This document shows, in pieces, positions 9,278-19,056 of a DNA stretch of 64,000 bases; within the stretch, counting starts at the first letter, position 1, and each line of letters begins with the position of its first letter. This DNA comes from Pseudomonas sp. R76. GTDB lineage: Bacteria; Pseudomonadota; Gammaproteobacteria; Pseudomonadales; Pseudomonadaceae. The stretch covers positions 1,488,001 to 1,552,000 of the forward strand of contig NZ_CP019428.1 in the NCBI RefSeq assembly GCF_009834565.1, read 5' to 3'. The notes under the pieces were generated by a model that had not been told where the DNA came from, did no database searches, and worked only from the letters and a program-made list of their open reading frames with translations. The translations under genes and the position numbers were made by a program.

Positions 9278-10195
9278 CTAGCGCACAACGCTGACCCCAT
9301 CCAACGTAGAAAACGACGTGTCCTTGGCCGTCAGCAAAAAGTCGCGCATGTACGGCGCATCCAGCATGTCCGCACGAATCCCCGCATACAACGTCGCAAA
9401 CAGGCCTTTCTCGCCCAAGCGCTTGGCCTTCACGTAACCGCGCGAACTGTATTCATGCAGCGCCCAATGCGGCATGCCACACACGCCACGGCCGCTGGCC
9501 ACCAGTTGCATCATCATCACCGTGAGTTCCGAAGTGCGCACCTGGGCGGGTTCCACATCGGCAGGTTCCAGGAAGCGCGTGAAGATATCCAGGCGGTCGC
9601 GCTCTACCGGGTAGGTAATCAGGGTTTCCGTCAGCAGGTCTTCGGGCACGATGTACGACTTGTTCGCCAGCGCGTGCTGGTTGGCCACGGCCAGCATGGC
9701 TTCGTATGTGAACAGCGGCACATAGGTGATGCCCGGCAGCTCCAGCCGGTCGGAGGTTACCACCAGGTCCAAATCGCCGCGCGCCAGCGCCGGCAATGGG
9801 GCGAAGGCAAACCCTGAGGCCAGGTCCAGCTCGACTTCCGGCCACGCATCGCGGAACTGGTCGATGGTCGGCATCAGCCACTGGAAGCAGCTGTGGCATT
9901 CGATCGCCATGTGCAAGCGCCCGGCGGTGCCACCGGCCAAACGCGCGATATCACGCTCGGCACCGCGCAGCAGCGGCAGGGTGGCGTCGGCCAATTGCAG
10001 CAGACGCAAGCCGGCGCTGGTGAAGCGCAGCGGTTTGGTCTTGCGCACGAACAGCGGCATGCCCAGGCGCTCTTCCAGTTCCTTGAACTGGTGGGACAGC
10101 GCCGACTGCGTCAGGTGCAGGCGCTCGGCGGCATCGACCAGGCTGTCGGCTTCGCGCAGGGCATGCAGGGTTTTGAGGTGACGGATTTCGAGCAC
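9278..10195 (-). CDS. metR: LysR-type regulator MetR
   Basis: A 305-residue LysR-type activator. The winged HTH occupies residues 1-60 (EIRHLKTLHALREADSLVDA and AERLHLTQSALSHQFKELEE); the rest is the periplasmic-binding-like effector domain. The start MLEIRHLKTL and overall sequence match MetR, the homocysteine-responsive activator of methionine synthesis genes. No met gene is adjacent; the divergent gene is an exported alpha/beta hydrolase, so any metE target is elsewhere. Confidence 0.88.
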   Translation of the reverse strand: MLEIRHLKTLHALREADSLVDAAERLHLTQSALSHQFKELEERLGMPLFVRKTKPLRFTSAGLRLLQLADATLPLLRGAERDIARLAGGTAGRLHMAIECHSCFQWLMPTIDQFRDAWPEVELDLASGFAFAPLPALARGDLDLVVTSDRLELPGITYVPLFTYEAMLAVANQHALANKSYIVPEDLLTETLITYPVERDRLDIFTRFLEPADVEPAQVRTSELTVMMMQLVASGRGVCGMPHWALHEYSSRGYVKAKRLGEKGLFATLYAGIRADMLDAPYMRDFLLTAKDTSFSTLDGVSVVR

Positions 10196-10388
10196 GGGCT
10201 CTCCATGAAGACAATTTGTGAAGAAGCTGAATAGCGTGAGTTTGTCTCATGTTGCTAAGCCTGTCGATAACGCGTCGATTGTGACCGCTGGGCACTCTTC
10301 ATCAAACTGTCACGCAACTGTGGCAGCGCGCTTGAACAAACTTCATCAGACTCGCGCTCTACTGGGGTTCTGCGTTTCGGTGTTTTTC

Positions 10389-11408
10389 ATGCGCGTGTTG
10401 CTTTTACTGGCCGCTCTATTGTTCGGCCTGCCGTCTTTTGCGGCTTCTCGATGTGATGTCAATGTCCCGACACAAACGGTCGACCTGGCTCAGGTAAGCA
10501 TCGCCTACCAGAGCATCGGCCGTGCGTCCGACCCTGCGTTGCTGCTGGTGATGGGCCTGGGCGGGCAGTTGATCCACTGGCCGGATGAAGTGGTGGTGGC
10601 GTTGTGCGAACAGGGGTTTCGGGTGATTCGTTACGACAACCGTGACGTCGGCCTGTCCACTTGGCGCCAGGCGCCGGCCAGCGCCAACCTGACCTTTGAA
10701 GTGCTGCGCTACAAGCTCGGCCTGCCGGTGGCGGCGCCCTATACGCTGACCGACATGGCCGACGACGCGCTGGGGTTGATGGACGCGTTGCAGGTCCAGC
10801 AATTCCACGTGCTGGGCGCGAGCATGGGCGGCATGATCGCCCAGCACCTGGCAGCCATGGCGTCGCAGCGGGTCGAGAGCCTGACCCTGGTGATGACCAG
10901 CTCCGGCGCCGAAGGCCTGCCGGCGCCCAACGCAGCGTTGGTGCAGTTGCTGTCGCGGCGCAGCGCGCCGAATCGTGAAGTGGCGCTGGAGCAGCAGGCG
11001 GATTTGCTCGCTGCCTTGGGCAGCCCGTATGTGAAGGATGACCGCCAAGCCTTGCTGCACCAGGCGGCGCTGTCCTACGACCGCGCCTTCAACCCCGAGG
11101 GCGTGAAGCGTCAGATCATGGCGATCCTCGCCGAGCCTAGTCGCGTGCCGTTGCTCAACCAATTGCGCGTGCCGACGCTGGTGGTGCATGGCACGGCCGA
11201 CCCGTTGTTGCCGGTGATGCATGGCGTGCATCTGGCGGCGCATATCCAGGGCAGCCAGTTGAAGCTGATTCCAGGCATGGCCCACCGTTTTCAGGAAGCG
11301 TTCAAGGCGCCGCTGCTGACGGCTGTGCTGCCGTACCTCAAAGCCCATCGCGAAGACGCTGCACATTGGGCGCAGATTGACTTGGGCGAGCCTTCGAAGG
11401 TGTTGTGA
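10389..11408 (+). CDS. exported alpha/beta hydrolase
   Basis: A 339-residue alpha/beta-fold hydrolase with a Sec signal peptide ([20 protein letters not shown]). I chose this start rather than the upstream in-frame ATG at 10218, which would bury the signal peptide 57 residues inside. Catalytic elements: nucleophile Ser in [10 protein letters not shown], Asp in HGTADPLLP and His in GMAHRFQ; oxyanion region VMGLGGQ. Periplasmic or secreted location is likely. Substrate unknown; esterases, haloperoxidase-like enzymes and C-C hydrolases share this fold. It is divergent from metR across a 193-base gap in which I see no strong motif. Confidence 0.82.
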   Translation: MRVLLLLAALLFGLPSFAASRCDVNVPTQTVDLAQVSIAYQSIGRASDPALLLVMGLGGQLIHWPDEVVVALCEQGFRVIRYDNRDVGLSTWRQAPASANLTFEVLRYKLGLPVAAPYTLTDMADDALGLMDALQVQQFHVLGASMGGMIAQHLAAMASQRVESLTLVMTSSGAEGLPAPNAALVQLLSRRSAPNREVALEQQADLLAALGSPYVKDDRQALLHQAALSYDRAFNPEGVKRQIMAILAEPSRVPLLNQLRVPTLVVHGTADPLLPVMHGVHLAAHIQGSQLKLIPGMAHRFQEAFKAPLLTAVLPYLKAHREDAAHWAQIDLGEPSKVL

Positions 11409-11466
11409 AGTTGGTGTATCGTGCAACCTTTACGGCACATTCATAATGCCAGCGAGGTTGCCTGTC

Positions 11467-12120
11467 ATGAGTACTCTCCTGAAAATCGATTTCGTCAGCG
11501 ACGTGTCTTGCCCCTGGTGCATTATCGGCCTGCGTGGGCTGACCGAAGCCTTGGACCAGCTGGGCGCCGAGGTGCAGGCCGAGATCCATTTCCAGCCGTT
11601 CGAGCTGAACCCGAACATGCCCGCCGAAGGGCAAAACATCGTCGAACACATCACTGAAAAATACGGCTCCACCCCTGAGCAATCCCAGGCTAACCGTGAG
11701 CGCATCCGCGACATGGGCGCTGCGCTGGGGTTTGCTTTCCGCACTGACGGTCAGAGCCGCATCTACAACACCTTTGATGCGCATCGCTTGCTGCATTGGG
11801 CGGGGTTGGAAGGCCGGCAGTACAACCTCAAGGAAGCGTTGTTCAAGGCTTACTTCACCGATGGGCGCGATCCTTCCGATCATGCGACCTTGGCGATTAT
11901 TGCTGAAAGCGTGGGCCTGGATATCAAGCGTGCGGCTGAAATTCTGGCGTCTGATGAGTACGCCGCCGAGGTGCGTGAACAGGAACAGTTGTGGATTTCT
12001 CGCGGGGTGACGTCCGTACCGACCATCGTTTTCAACGACCAATACGCGGTCAGCGGTGGGCAGCCGGCGGAGGCCTTTGTGGGGGCGATTCGCCAGATTA
12101 TCCAGGAAGCCAAGGCCTGA
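11467..12120 (+). CDS. DsbA-family oxidoreductase (FrnE-like)
   Basis: A cytoplasmic thioredoxin-fold protein of 217 residues with the redox motif Cys15-Pro-Trp-Cys18 (SDVSCPWCIIGLRGL) and the cis-Pro loop GVTSVPTIVFNDQYAVSGGQ, typical of the FrnE/2-hydroxychromene isomerase-like DsbA group. It has no signal peptide. The ATG at 11467 was chosen because orthologues begin just before LLKIDFVSD; an upstream in-frame ATG at 11377 overlaps the previous gene. Proposed role: disulfide or glutathione-linked chemistry in the cytoplasm. Confidence 0.87.
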   Translation: MSTLLKIDFVSDVSCPWCIIGLRGLTEALDQLGAEVQAEIHFQPFELNPNMPAEGQNIVEHITEKYGSTPEQSQANRERIRDMGAALGFAFRTDGQSRIYNTFDAHRLLHWAGLEGRQYNLKEALFKAYFTDGRDPSDHATLAIIAESVGLDIKRAAEILASDEYAAEVREQEQLWISRGVTSVPTIVFNDQYAVSGGQPAEAFVGAIRQIIQEAKA

Positions 12121-12121
12121 T

Positions 12122-12180
12122 GATCGTTCCCACGCTCTGCGTGGGAATGCCGCCCCGGACGCTCCGCGTCCTGCGATCGA
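12122..12180. repeat. extragenic palindromic element, family B (half)
   Basis: Contains GATCGTTCCCACGCTCTGCG and GACGCTCCGCGTCC but no matching right half, so it looks like a truncated copy. It sits between two convergent genes and may serve as their terminator. Confidence 0.75.
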
Positions 12181-12184
12181 TGCG

Positions 12185-12955
12185 TCAGTCAAACTTGTAG
12201 CTGATCGCCGTCTGCACCTGCCCCTGATTCACATCACCCTTTTCCTTAACAATGGTGCTGTTGGCCGCCGAACCCACCAGGTGCGTCCAACTGGCGCTGG
12301 TCAACAACGACCAATGCGTATCCAGCGGGAATTCAAAACTCTGGGTCAACGTCAGGTTCTGGAAGCCCGCGCTGGCGTTATAGGCGCGAATACCCGAAGC
12401 CGCAGATTCCTTGTCATCAACCCCAAAAAAGGTCTGGGTCTGGCGGGCGTCGGCAAAGTGCGCCATCAGCCCGGTGCTGCCGATGATGCCGCCGCCGAGC
12501 GGGTAGCCCAGCTCGCCGCCGAGTTTGCCCAGCACACCACTTTGATCACGCCCGCCGCCCACGGCCTGGCCGACTTGCGCGTACACACGCCAGAACTCGG
12601 CCGGGGCGTATTGGATAAAGCCGCCGACTTCGGCCATGTCCGACACATCGCGCAGGCCGCGCAACGAGCCATTCGCCGTGCGCCCCGACAGGTAATTGAT
12701 GTAAGGGCCGGCGGTAATGCCGTGGCTGTTCAGTGCGCTCCAGGTCAGGCCGTCGTCGGTGCCCAGGCTGACACTGCCCCAGTCCAGGTCGAAATAGGGA
12801 ATCGGCCGGGTTTCGTAGCGGCTGCCGGTCGGGTCGTGGGGCTGATAGCTGACGCCCGCGCCGACTTCACCGCTAATGCCGTCAGCCCACACCGAGCTGG
12901 AAAAGCTCCACAGCCCTAGCAAACCAGCGAATAAAGCAGAAGTAACCTTGAACAT
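12185..12955 (-). CDS. MipA/OmpV-family outer-membrane protein
   Basis: A 256-residue beta-barrel protein with a signal peptide (MFKVTSALFAGLLGLWSFSS ... VWA). The start at 12955 places the signal peptide at the N-terminus; an upstream in-frame ATG at 13018 does not. Alternating hydrophobic strands and a C-terminal aromatic motif (AISYKFD) fit an outer-membrane barrel of the MipA/OmpV type. It is divergent from the sigma-54 operon at 13187 and shares its 231-base control region. The palindrome at 13028-13053 could therefore affect this gene too, and it might export or admit the operon's product (inference). Confidence 0.8.
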   Translation of the reverse strand: MFKVTSALFAGLLGLWSFSSSVWADGISGEVGAGVSYQPHDPTGSRYETRPIPYFDLDWGSVSLGTDDGLTWSALNSHGITAGPYINYLSGRTANGSLRGLRDVSDMAEVGGFIQYAPAEFWRVYAQVGQAVGGGRDQSGVLGKLGGELGYPLGGGIIGSTGLMAHFADARQTQTFFGVDDKESAASGIRAYNASAGFQNLTLTQSFEFPLDTHWSLLTSASWTHLVGSAANSTIVKEKGDVNQGQVQTAISYKFD

Positions 12956-13027
12956 GCAGCGTTTCCTTATCTGAACTTGCGCGCATTCACGCGCGAAGCG
13001 TATCCCTGATGCAAGCACTCATCTTGT

Positions 13028-13053
13028 TTGTAGCAAGCTACAAAAATTGTAGC
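13028..13053. promoter_or_regulatory. palindromic operator, putative activator site of the 13.2-20.4 kb operon
   Basis: TTGTAGC-AA-GCTACAA at 13028-13043 is a perfect 7-bp inverted repeat, followed by a third TTGTAGC half-site at 13047-13053. Its centre lies about 108 bases upstream of the transcription start predicted from the sigma-54 promoter, the usual place for an NtrC-type enhancer site. The likely binder is the regulator encoded at 19046-20443 (inference). Confidence 0.55.
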
Positions 13054-13116
13054 TCCTGCGACACAAATCACCCTGAAAATCGACCAAAGCCCCAGCCCTG
13101 CTGGGTTTTAACCAGT

Positions 13117-13132
13117 TGGCACAGTCCCTGCT
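13117..13132 (+). promoter_or_regulatory. sigma-54 (-24/-12) promoter of the six-gene operon
   Basis: TGGCACAGTCCCTGCT has GG and GC separated by exactly 10 bases and agrees with TGGCACG-N4-TTGCW except at two positions. The start of transcription would be near 13143, leaving a short leader before the ATG at 13187. Confidence 0.78.
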
Positions 13133-13186
13133 ATAGCCCTGATACAAGCGCACAGAGCGCTACTCTTCAAGGTCAAGGTAAACGCA

Positions 13187-13888
13187 ATGATCCAGTGGCA
13201 TATCGTGTGCGACTTCGACGGGACCATCACCCCCACCGACGTCATCGACAACGTCCTCCAACGCTTCGCAGGCGAAGAGTGGGAAACCATCGAACAGGAA
13301 TGGCTGGATGGGCATATCGGTTCACGCGAATGCCTGAGCCGCCAACTGGCGCTGATCAAGGCGACCCCGGCTGAACTGCTGGCGTACTTCGACAGCGTTG
13401 AGATCGACCCGGACTTCCCGGATTTCGTCGACCACGTCATGGGCCTGGGCGCGACTATCGAAGTGGTCAGCGACGGCATTGAACAAGGCATCGCGCGCAT
13501 CCTGTCGCGCAACTACGTGACCTTGCTGCCGATCCTCGCCAACCGCCTGCGCCAGGTCGACCAGAACAGCTGGCGCATCGACTTCCCGTATTCCAGCGAC
13601 GCCTGCCGTGCCGCGTCCGGCAACTGCAAGTGCAAATCCACCCCGCGCAACAAGCGCGTGCTGGTGATCGGCGACGGCAAGTCCGACATGTGCGTGGCCT
13701 CCACCGCCGACTTCGTCTTCGCCAAAGGCAGCCTGGCTGACTACTGCGAAACCAACAAGATCCCCCACGCGCGCTTCGACACCTTTGCCGAAGTGACCGC
13801 ATTGCTGGCCAAGCTGCCGCAAGGCATTGCCGCCAACGCCACCACCTTTACTGCTGCTGACAATCAGGAACTCTTCCACCATGTCTGA
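13187..13888 (+). CDS. MtnX-like HAD-IB phosphatase
   Basis: Haloacid-dehalogenase phosphatase of 233 residues, subclass IB (phosphoserine phosphatase/MtnX type). Motif I is DFDGTITPTD with the nucleophile Asp9 and general acid Asp11. Motif II is the Ser of VVSDGIEQGI, motif III a Lys in the KSTPRNK region and motif IV GDGKSD. No methionine-salvage genes are near, so an MtnX role in that pathway is not supported. It is the first gene of a six-gene unit, preceded by an AAGGTA ribosome site, and its stop overlaps the aminotransferase start by 8 bases. Presumed role: dephosphorylation of a small-molecule pathway intermediate. Confidence 0.85.
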   Translation: MIQWHIVCDFDGTITPTDVIDNVLQRFAGEEWETIEQEWLDGHIGSRECLSRQLALIKATPAELLAYFDSVEIDPDFPDFVDHVMGLGATIEVVSDGIEQGIARILSRNYVTLLPILANRLRQVDQNSWRIDFPYSSDACRAASGNCKCKSTPRNKRVLVIGDGKSDMCVASTADFVFAKGSLADYCETNKIPHARFDTFAEVTALLAKLPQGIAANATTFTAADNQELFHHV

Positions 13889-15275
13889 TATCCGTATCGC
13901 CACCCCCGAAGACCAGATCCTTCTGGATAAAGAAGCCAAATACTGCTCCTACGGCGACACCGTTCACTACATCGAGCCACCGCGTATTTTCAGCCGTTGC
14001 GAAGGCTCCTACGTGTGGGACACCGAAGACCAGGCCTACCTCGACCTGCAAATGTGGTACTCGGCCGTTAACTTCGGCTACGCCAACCCGCGCCTGAACA
14101 ACGCGCTGAAACAGCAGATCGACACCCTGCCGCAAATCGCCAGCCAGTACCTGCACAAAGGCAAGATCGAGCTGTCGGAAATGATCGCGGTCGACGCCAA
14201 GAAGAAATTCGGCCTCGACGGTCGCGTGCACTTCAACGTCGGCGGTTCGCAGTCCATCGAAGACTCGCTGAAAGTGGTGCGTAACGCCACCAACGGCAAG
14301 AGCCTGATGTTCGCCTTCGAAGGCGGCTACCACGGCCGTACCCTCGGTGCTTCGTCGATTACGTCGAGCTACCGCTACCGTCGCCGCTACGGCCACTTCG
14401 GCGAGCGCGCGCAGTTCATACCGTTCCCGTACCACTTCCGTGGCCCTAAAGGCATGACCAAGGAAGAGTACGGCAGCCACTGCGTGCAGCAATTCGCCCG
14501 TCTGTTCGAAACCGAATACAACGGCGTGTGGGACCCGAAAGTCGGCCAGAGCGAATACGCAGCGTTCTACGTCGAGCCGATCCAGGGCACCGGCGGCTAC
14601 GTGATCCCGCCGATGAACTTCTACCGCGAACTCAAGCATGTACTGGATCAGCACGGCATCCTGATGGTCTCGGACGAGATCCAGATGGGCTTCTACCGCA
14701 CCGGCAAACTGTGGTCGATCGAGCACTTCGACGTGCAGCCGGACGTGATCGTCTTCGGCAAGGCACTGACCAACGGCCTGAACCCACTGGGCGGCATCTG
14801 GGCCCGTGAAGAGTTGATCAACCCGAAGATCTTCCCACCAGGTTCGACCCACTCCACCTTCGCCTCCAACCCACTGGGTACGGCGGTAGGCCTGGAAATG
14901 TTCAAGATGACCAGCGAAGTCGATTACGGCGCGATGGTCATGGCCAAGGGCAAATACTTCCTCGAAGGCCTGCAAGACCTGCAGAAACGTTTCCCGATCA
15001 TCGGCGACGTCGACGGCCTGGGCCTGGCCCTGCGCTGCGAAATCTGCGGCCCGGATGGTTTCACGCCGGACAAGGCGACCCTGGACTACATGGTCGAAGA
15101 AGGCATGAAGGGCGACATGGTCGTGGATGGCCAGAAACTCGGCTTGATCCTCGACGTGGGCGGCTACTACAAAAACGTGATCACCCTGGCACCGTCGCTG
15201 GAAATCAGCTACCCGGAAATCGACCTGGGCCTGAAGCTGCTCGAGCAACTGCTGGTGCGAGCGACTAAGCGGTGA
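13881..15275 (+). CDS. class III PLP-dependent aminotransferase
   Basis: A 464-residue class III (omega-amino acid/ornithine-GABA type) transaminase. The PLP Schiff-base lysine is Lys294 in VFGKALTNGLNPLGG, the ring-nitrogen Asp is Asp265 in LMVSDEIQMGF, and the cofactor phosphate loop is around GGSQSIEDSLK. Unusually, the typical G(S/T)E-A-E motif is GGSQSIEDS here. ATG at 13881 overlaps the phosphatase; an in-frame ATG further upstream at 13827 lies inside that gene. Codons are strongly GC-ending, consistent with good expression. Substrate unknown; it probably makes or consumes an omega-amino compound in the pathway. Confidence 0.88.
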   Translation: MSDIRIATPEDQILLDKEAKYCSYGDTVHYIEPPRIFSRCEGSYVWDTEDQAYLDLQMWYSAVNFGYANPRLNNALKQQIDTLPQIASQYLHKGKIELSEMIAVDAKKKFGLDGRVHFNVGGSQSIEDSLKVVRNATNGKSLMFAFEGGYHGRTLGASSITSSYRYRRRYGHFGERAQFIPFPYHFRGPKGMTKEEYGSHCVQQFARLFETEYNGVWDPKVGQSEYAAFYVEPIQGTGGYVIPPMNFYRELKHVLDQHGILMVSDEIQMGFYRTGKLWSIEHFDVQPDVIVFGKALTNGLNPLGGIWAREELINPKIFPPGSTHSTFASNPLGTAVGLEMFKMTSEVDYGAMVMAKGKYFLEGLQDLQKRFPIIGDVDGLGLALRCEICGPDGFTPDKATLDYMVEEGMKGDMVVDGQKLGLILDVGGYYKNVITLAPSLEISYPEIDLGLKLLEQLLVRATKR

Positions 15276-16138
15276 ACAGCTTCGGGATCGACCTCGGTGA
15301 AGGTGATGCCGGCTTCGTTCTCGGTGAAGGTCCGGTCGGGATCCTGTTGATCCACGGCCTGACCGGCACCCCGACGGAATTGCGCCAGGTCGCCAAAGGC
15401 CTGGCCAAGGCGGGTAACTGCACCGTGTATGTGCCGACCCTGGCCGGGCATTGCGGTGACAACAGCGACCTGCAGGCCACCGGCTGGCTGGACTGGTACG
15501 AAGGGGTGCGCAAGACCTTCGTACAGGTCAAGCAACGCCACGAGCAGGTGTTTGTCGGGGGCTTGTCCATGGGCGCGGTGATGTCCATGTACGTCGCCGC
15601 CGAACACCCGGGGCAAGTGGCCGGGCTGCTGATGTATTCCACCACCTTGAAGTACGATGGCTGGAGCATTAACAAGCTGGCGTTCCTGACGCCGTTGCTG
15701 ATGAAGATTCCGTTCGGCGTGCACATCTGCCGCTTCGAAGAGAAGCCGCCTTACGGCATCAAGAACGAGCGCCTGCGGGCTATCGTCGAGCGCCAGATGA
15801 AGGAAGGGGAGAGCAGCGAGGCCGGTTTGCTGACCATGGAAGGCATCACGGTGCGCGAGTTGCACCGCATGAACGCCGTGGTCAAAAAACGCATGCCCGA
15901 GGTCAAGGCGCCGGCGTTGGTGTTGCACTCCATCGAGGATGACATCACCAGCCGTTGGAACGCCGACTACGTGGAGCGCCACTTGGGCGGCCCCGTGACC
16001 AAGATCCTGCTGGACAACTGCTACCACATGATCACCGTCGACCTGCAATACCGCCGGGTGATCGAGTTGAGCGCGGAGTTTGTCGAGCAACATGCCGAGG
16101 CTATCCAGGCACCCGTAGACTATCGACAGCGGGCTTAA
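15272..16138 (+). CDS. carboxylesterase-like alpha/beta hydrolase
   Basis: A 288-residue cytoplasmic alpha/beta hydrolase of the Est30-like carboxylesterase group. Oxyanion segment LIHGLTGTPTELRQVAKGLA; nucleophile Ser in FVGGLSMGAVMS; acid in SIEDDITS; His in CYHMITVD. Translation starts at a GTG at 15272 within GTGA, which overlaps the TGA of the aminotransferase gene, so it is translationally coupled. The fourth strand motif and absence of a signal peptide suggest an intracellular ester, thioester or lactone substrate. Function in the operon unknown. Confidence 0.85.
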   Translation: MNSFGIDLGEGDAGFVLGEGPVGILLIHGLTGTPTELRQVAKGLAKAGNCTVYVPTLAGHCGDNSDLQATGWLDWYEGVRKTFVQVKQRHEQVFVGGLSMGAVMSMYVAAEHPGQVAGLLMYSTTLKYDGWSINKLAFLTPLLMKIPFGVHICRFEEKPPYGIKNERLRAIVERQMKEGESSEAGLLTMEGITVRELHRMNAVVKKRMPEVKAPALVLHSIEDDITSRWNADYVERHLGGPVTKILLDNCYHMITVDLQYRRVIELSAEFVEQHAEAIQAPVDYRQRA

Positions 16139-16153
16139 GCCTAAGGACGCGAC

Positions 16154-17278
16154 GTGATCACCGCCCAAGCCTTTTCAACCATCCGGGCCATCCCGCGCAG
16201 TGCCTGGAACGACTGTTTTCCCGGAGCCCTGGAGGATTGGGATTTTTACGTTGCCGTGGAAAACGCCGCTATCGATGATTTCAAGTGGCGCTACCTGGCT
16301 GTCTACGACGATGAAACGCTGGTGGCCGTGGCCGCCGCGTTCATCACCTATTATCGTCTCGACACCACGGTGTCGGGCGCCGGCAAGCGCTTTACCGAGC
16401 GCCTGGAGCGACTGTGGCCGGGTGTTTTACGCTTGCAGCTGTATGCCATCGGCTCGCCAATCGCCGAGCGATGCGACGCAGGAGTCGCCAGCAGCGTGCC
16501 TGAAGAGCAGCGCCCGCTGTTGCTCAAGCATTTAATTAACGCCGCCCGCCAGGACGCCACTACCTTCGGCATCGGCCTGGTGGCGGTCAAGGATGTGCCG
16601 ACCAAAGACCCGCACTGGGCGGCCAGCTGCCGTGCCGCCGGCTTCCAGAGCATGCCGAGCTTGCCCAGCGGTTTGCTGGCCGTGCCTTACGGTTCGGTGG
16701 ACGCCTACCTGGGCTCGTTGTGCAAATCGACCCGCAAAGACTTGCGACGCAAACTGCGCGCGCCGGGCCCGCGCGTGGAATGGCGCCACAACATTGATGA
16801 CGTGCTGGCGGACGTGATGCGCTTGTACGAAGCCACGCTCAATCGCGCCGACTTGCAGTTTGAACGCCTGCCGGCGAGTTACTTCACTGGCATCCTCGAA
16901 CGGCTTGAAGAGCGTGCGGTCTGTGTGCTGTATTGGGTGGACGAGCGGTTGGTGGCGTTCAATCTGGTGCTGTTGGACCAGCACCGTATGATCGACAAGT
17001 TTTTCGGGCACGACATGGCGTTCAGCCGCGAGTACAGCTTGTACTTCCGCTATTGGCTGACCAATGTCGACTATTGTATTGAGCACAATATTCCTGTGTA
17101 CGAGTGCGGTCAGGACGGTTACGCCAGTAAGCTGCGCCTGGGTTGCGAGTTCCGGGGCAACAGCATGTTTTTCCGTCACCGTAATCGGCTGGTCAATGGC
17201 CTGCTCAAACTCGTGAAAATGTACCTCAGACCGGATCGTTCCGACCCTGCCATGGCTGCTGCGATAAGCGAAACCTGA
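16154..17278 (+). CDS. GNAT/FemAB-like N-acyltransferase
   Basis: A 374-residue protein with the layout of GNAT proteins related to BioF2/FemAB peptidoglycan-bridge enzymes. The N-terminal half (residues 1-185) is less conserved, and the C-terminal half carries the acyltransferase fold with SLCKSTRKDLRRKLR near 190-205 and the terminal YECGQDGYASKLRLGCEFRG typical of the family. GTG start at 16154 with CTAAGGA upstream, 15 bases after the esterase stop; its TGA overlaps the ATG of the kinase (ATGA). It would transfer an acyl or aminoacyl group to an amine, perhaps the amine generated by the aminotransferase (inference). Confidence 0.75.
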   Translation: MITAQAFSTIRAIPRSAWNDCFPGALEDWDFYVAVENAAIDDFKWRYLAVYDDETLVAVAAAFITYYRLDTTVSGAGKRFTERLERLWPGVLRLQLYAIGSPIAERCDAGVASSVPEEQRPLLLKHLINAARQDATTFGIGLVAVKDVPTKDPHWAASCRAAGFQSMPSLPSGLLAVPYGSVDAYLGSLCKSTRKDLRRKLRAPGPRVEWRHNIDDVLADVMRLYEATLNRADLQFERLPASYFTGILERLEERAVCVLYWVDERLVAFNLVLLDQHRMIDKFFGHDMAFSREYSLYFRYWLTNVDYCIEHNIPVYECGQDGYASKLRLGCEFRGNSMFFRHRNRLVNGLLKLVKMYLRPDRSDPAMAAAISET

Positions 17279-19056
17279 TGATCACCAAGACCCGCCAGAA
17301 AGCCCGCCCCTTTGCCATTTCGCGTTGGAGCGTCCAGCGCAAGCTGGTGCTGGCGTTTTGGCTGGTCAGCGTTATTCCCACCATGATCGCCGCCGAGCTG
17401 GCGGCGACCACGTTGTCGCAGATTTTCGACAGTAACGTGCGCATCTGGCTGCAAGAGTCGACCAAGATCGTCAAGGACGAGATTGGCGATATCCTTCATG
17501 ACAACGCGCGCATGGCCAAGCTGTTCCTGCGCTACACCAGCCCGCCCTCAACCAGGCAGGCGGCCAAGCATGACCGGCTTACGGCCGATATTGCCGAGGC
17601 CACTGATATAGACGTGGTCTCGCTGATTCGCGTGAGTGACCACAAGATCGTGTTCAGCACGGCGCCCGACGATGTGGTCAAGCAAATCAACCTGACCAGC
17701 AATGCGGTGCTGCAAACCATCCAGGTAGCAGGCGTGAGTACAGGCCTGGTGGTCTCGACGTTCGAAACCAATCAGGAGGGGGTTGATTACCTGCTGTTGG
17801 TGGCCACTTACCTGGACAGCAGTTTCCTCACCAGCGTGGCCGATGTGCACTCCCTCGACTTGCGCCTGTACCTGGCCAACCCGTCGGGCTTCAACGAGAT
17901 ATTCTCGACCCAGCGCTTTGAGAATCACCCGTCGCGCATCCCCAAGGATGTCGAGACGGCCATGCGCAGCACCAAGCAGCCGAGTGAGCAGTTCACCAAC
18001 AACTACAGCGGGTTGTACTGGCCGATCTTCAATGACGCCGGCGACCTGCAAGGCGTGATCTTCAGCGGCTTGTTGCGCCATACCAGCCTGGTCGGGCTGG
18101 TGAACCAGAGCAACCTGTTCGTGCTGATTTTCCTGCTCAGCTCAGCGTTGTCGCTGGGCGCCGGCGTACTGGTGTCACGGCGTCTGACCAAGCCGCTGCG
18201 GGACTTGTCCCAAGGCGTGAACGCGGTGATCTCCGGTAATTACGAACACCGTGTGCTGGTCACCGGCGGCGATGAGCTGGCGCAACTGAGCAGCACTTTC
18301 AACCACATGACCGAGCGCCTCGGTGAGTTGCATCACCTTGAGGCGCAGTTGCGGCGTCGCGATCGGCTGCACGCCTTGGGCGAAGTAGCCATGGGCCTGG
18401 CCCATGAGATCCGCAACCCGTTGGGCATCATCAAGACGGCCACGCAGCTGCTGCACCGCCGTGTCGACCTGCCGGACACCGACAAGCGCCACCTGGAATA
18501 CGTGATCAGTGAGGTCAGCCGCATCAATGACCTGATCACCGAGTTCCTCGATTTTGCCAAACCCAACCCGCCGCTGCGGGTGTTGCAGGCGGCGCGGCCG
18601 CTGGTGGAAGAAATCCTCGGTTTCTGCAGCCCTGAGCTGTCGACGCATAACATCGATGCGCAAATCGACGACCAGGCGCCGGGCGCGACGATCTATGCCG
18701 ATGCCAAACAGCTCAAGCAGGCGTGCCTCAACCTGATCCTCAACGCGATTGACGCGATGCCCGAAGGCGGCCGCCTTACCCTGGGCATTCGCAGCGTCGA
18801 CGGCAACACGGTGATCAGCATCGCCGACACCGGCCAGGGCATTCCGTCGGATATGATCGAGCGGATCTTCACCCCGTTCGTCACCACCAAGGCCTCCGGC
18901 ACGGGCCTGGGCCTGGCCAAAGTCTATTCGATCATGGAAAGTCACGACGGCAGCATCGAATGTGCCAGTGAGAAAGATGCCGGCGCCACCTTCAGCCTGT
19001 ACATTCCGGCCCAAGGTGAAGACGACGGCGACGATGAGGAAGGTCATGACGCATAA
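17278..19056 (+). CDS. membrane sensor histidine kinase
   Basis: A 592-residue kinase. TM1 at about 22-46, an extracytoplasmic sensor region of about 47-275 (Cache-like pattern, not identified firmly), TM2 at about 278-300, HAMP 300-352, HisKA with phosphorylated His376 ([11 protein letters not shown]), and a HATPase_c domain with N box [15 protein letters not shown]1 DTGQGIP and G2 [15 protein letters not shown] overlap with the acyltransferase stop and an 11-base overlap with the regulator start place it inside the biosynthetic operon. That arrangement suggests it senses a pathway substrate or product outside the cell (inference). Confidence 0.88.
   Translation: MITKTRQKARPFAISRWSVQRKLVLAFWLVSVIPTMIAAELAATTLSQIFDSNVRIWLQESTKIVKDEIGDILHDNARMAKLFLRYTSPPSTRQAAKHDRLTADIAEATDIDVVSLIRVSDHKIVFSTAPDDVVKQINLTSNAVLQTIQVAGVSTGLVVSTFETNQEGVDYLLLVATYLDSSFLTSVADVHSLDLRLYLANPSGFNEIFSTQRFENHPSRIPKDVETAMRSTKQPSEQFTNNYSGLYWPIFNDAGDLQGVIFSGLLRHTSLVGLVNQSNLFVLIFLLSSALSLGAGVLVSRRLTKPLRDLSQGVNAVISGNYEHRVLVTGGDELAQLSSTFNHMTERLGELHHLEAQLRRRDRLHALGEVAMGLAHEIRNPLGIIKTATQLLHRRVDLPDTDKRHLEYVISEVSRINDLITEFLDFAKPNPPLRVLQAARPLVEEILGFCSPELSTHNIDAQIDDQAPGATIYADAKQLKQACLNLILNAIDAMPEGGRLTLGIRSVDGNTVISIADTGQGIPSDMIERIFTPFVTTKASGTGLGLAKVYSIMESHDGSIECASEKDAGATFSLYIPAQGEDDGDDEEGHDA

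Noticed and set aside
12056..12919. 287-codon plus-strand ORF over the OmpV/MipA-like gene
   Set aside because: Begins in the preceding gene, runs through a family B repeat and is antisense to a gene with a signal peptide and barrel pattern.
13187..13888. MtnX of the methionine salvage pathway
   Set aside because: No mtnA, B, C, D or K gene is nearby; the operon partners do not fit methionine salvage.
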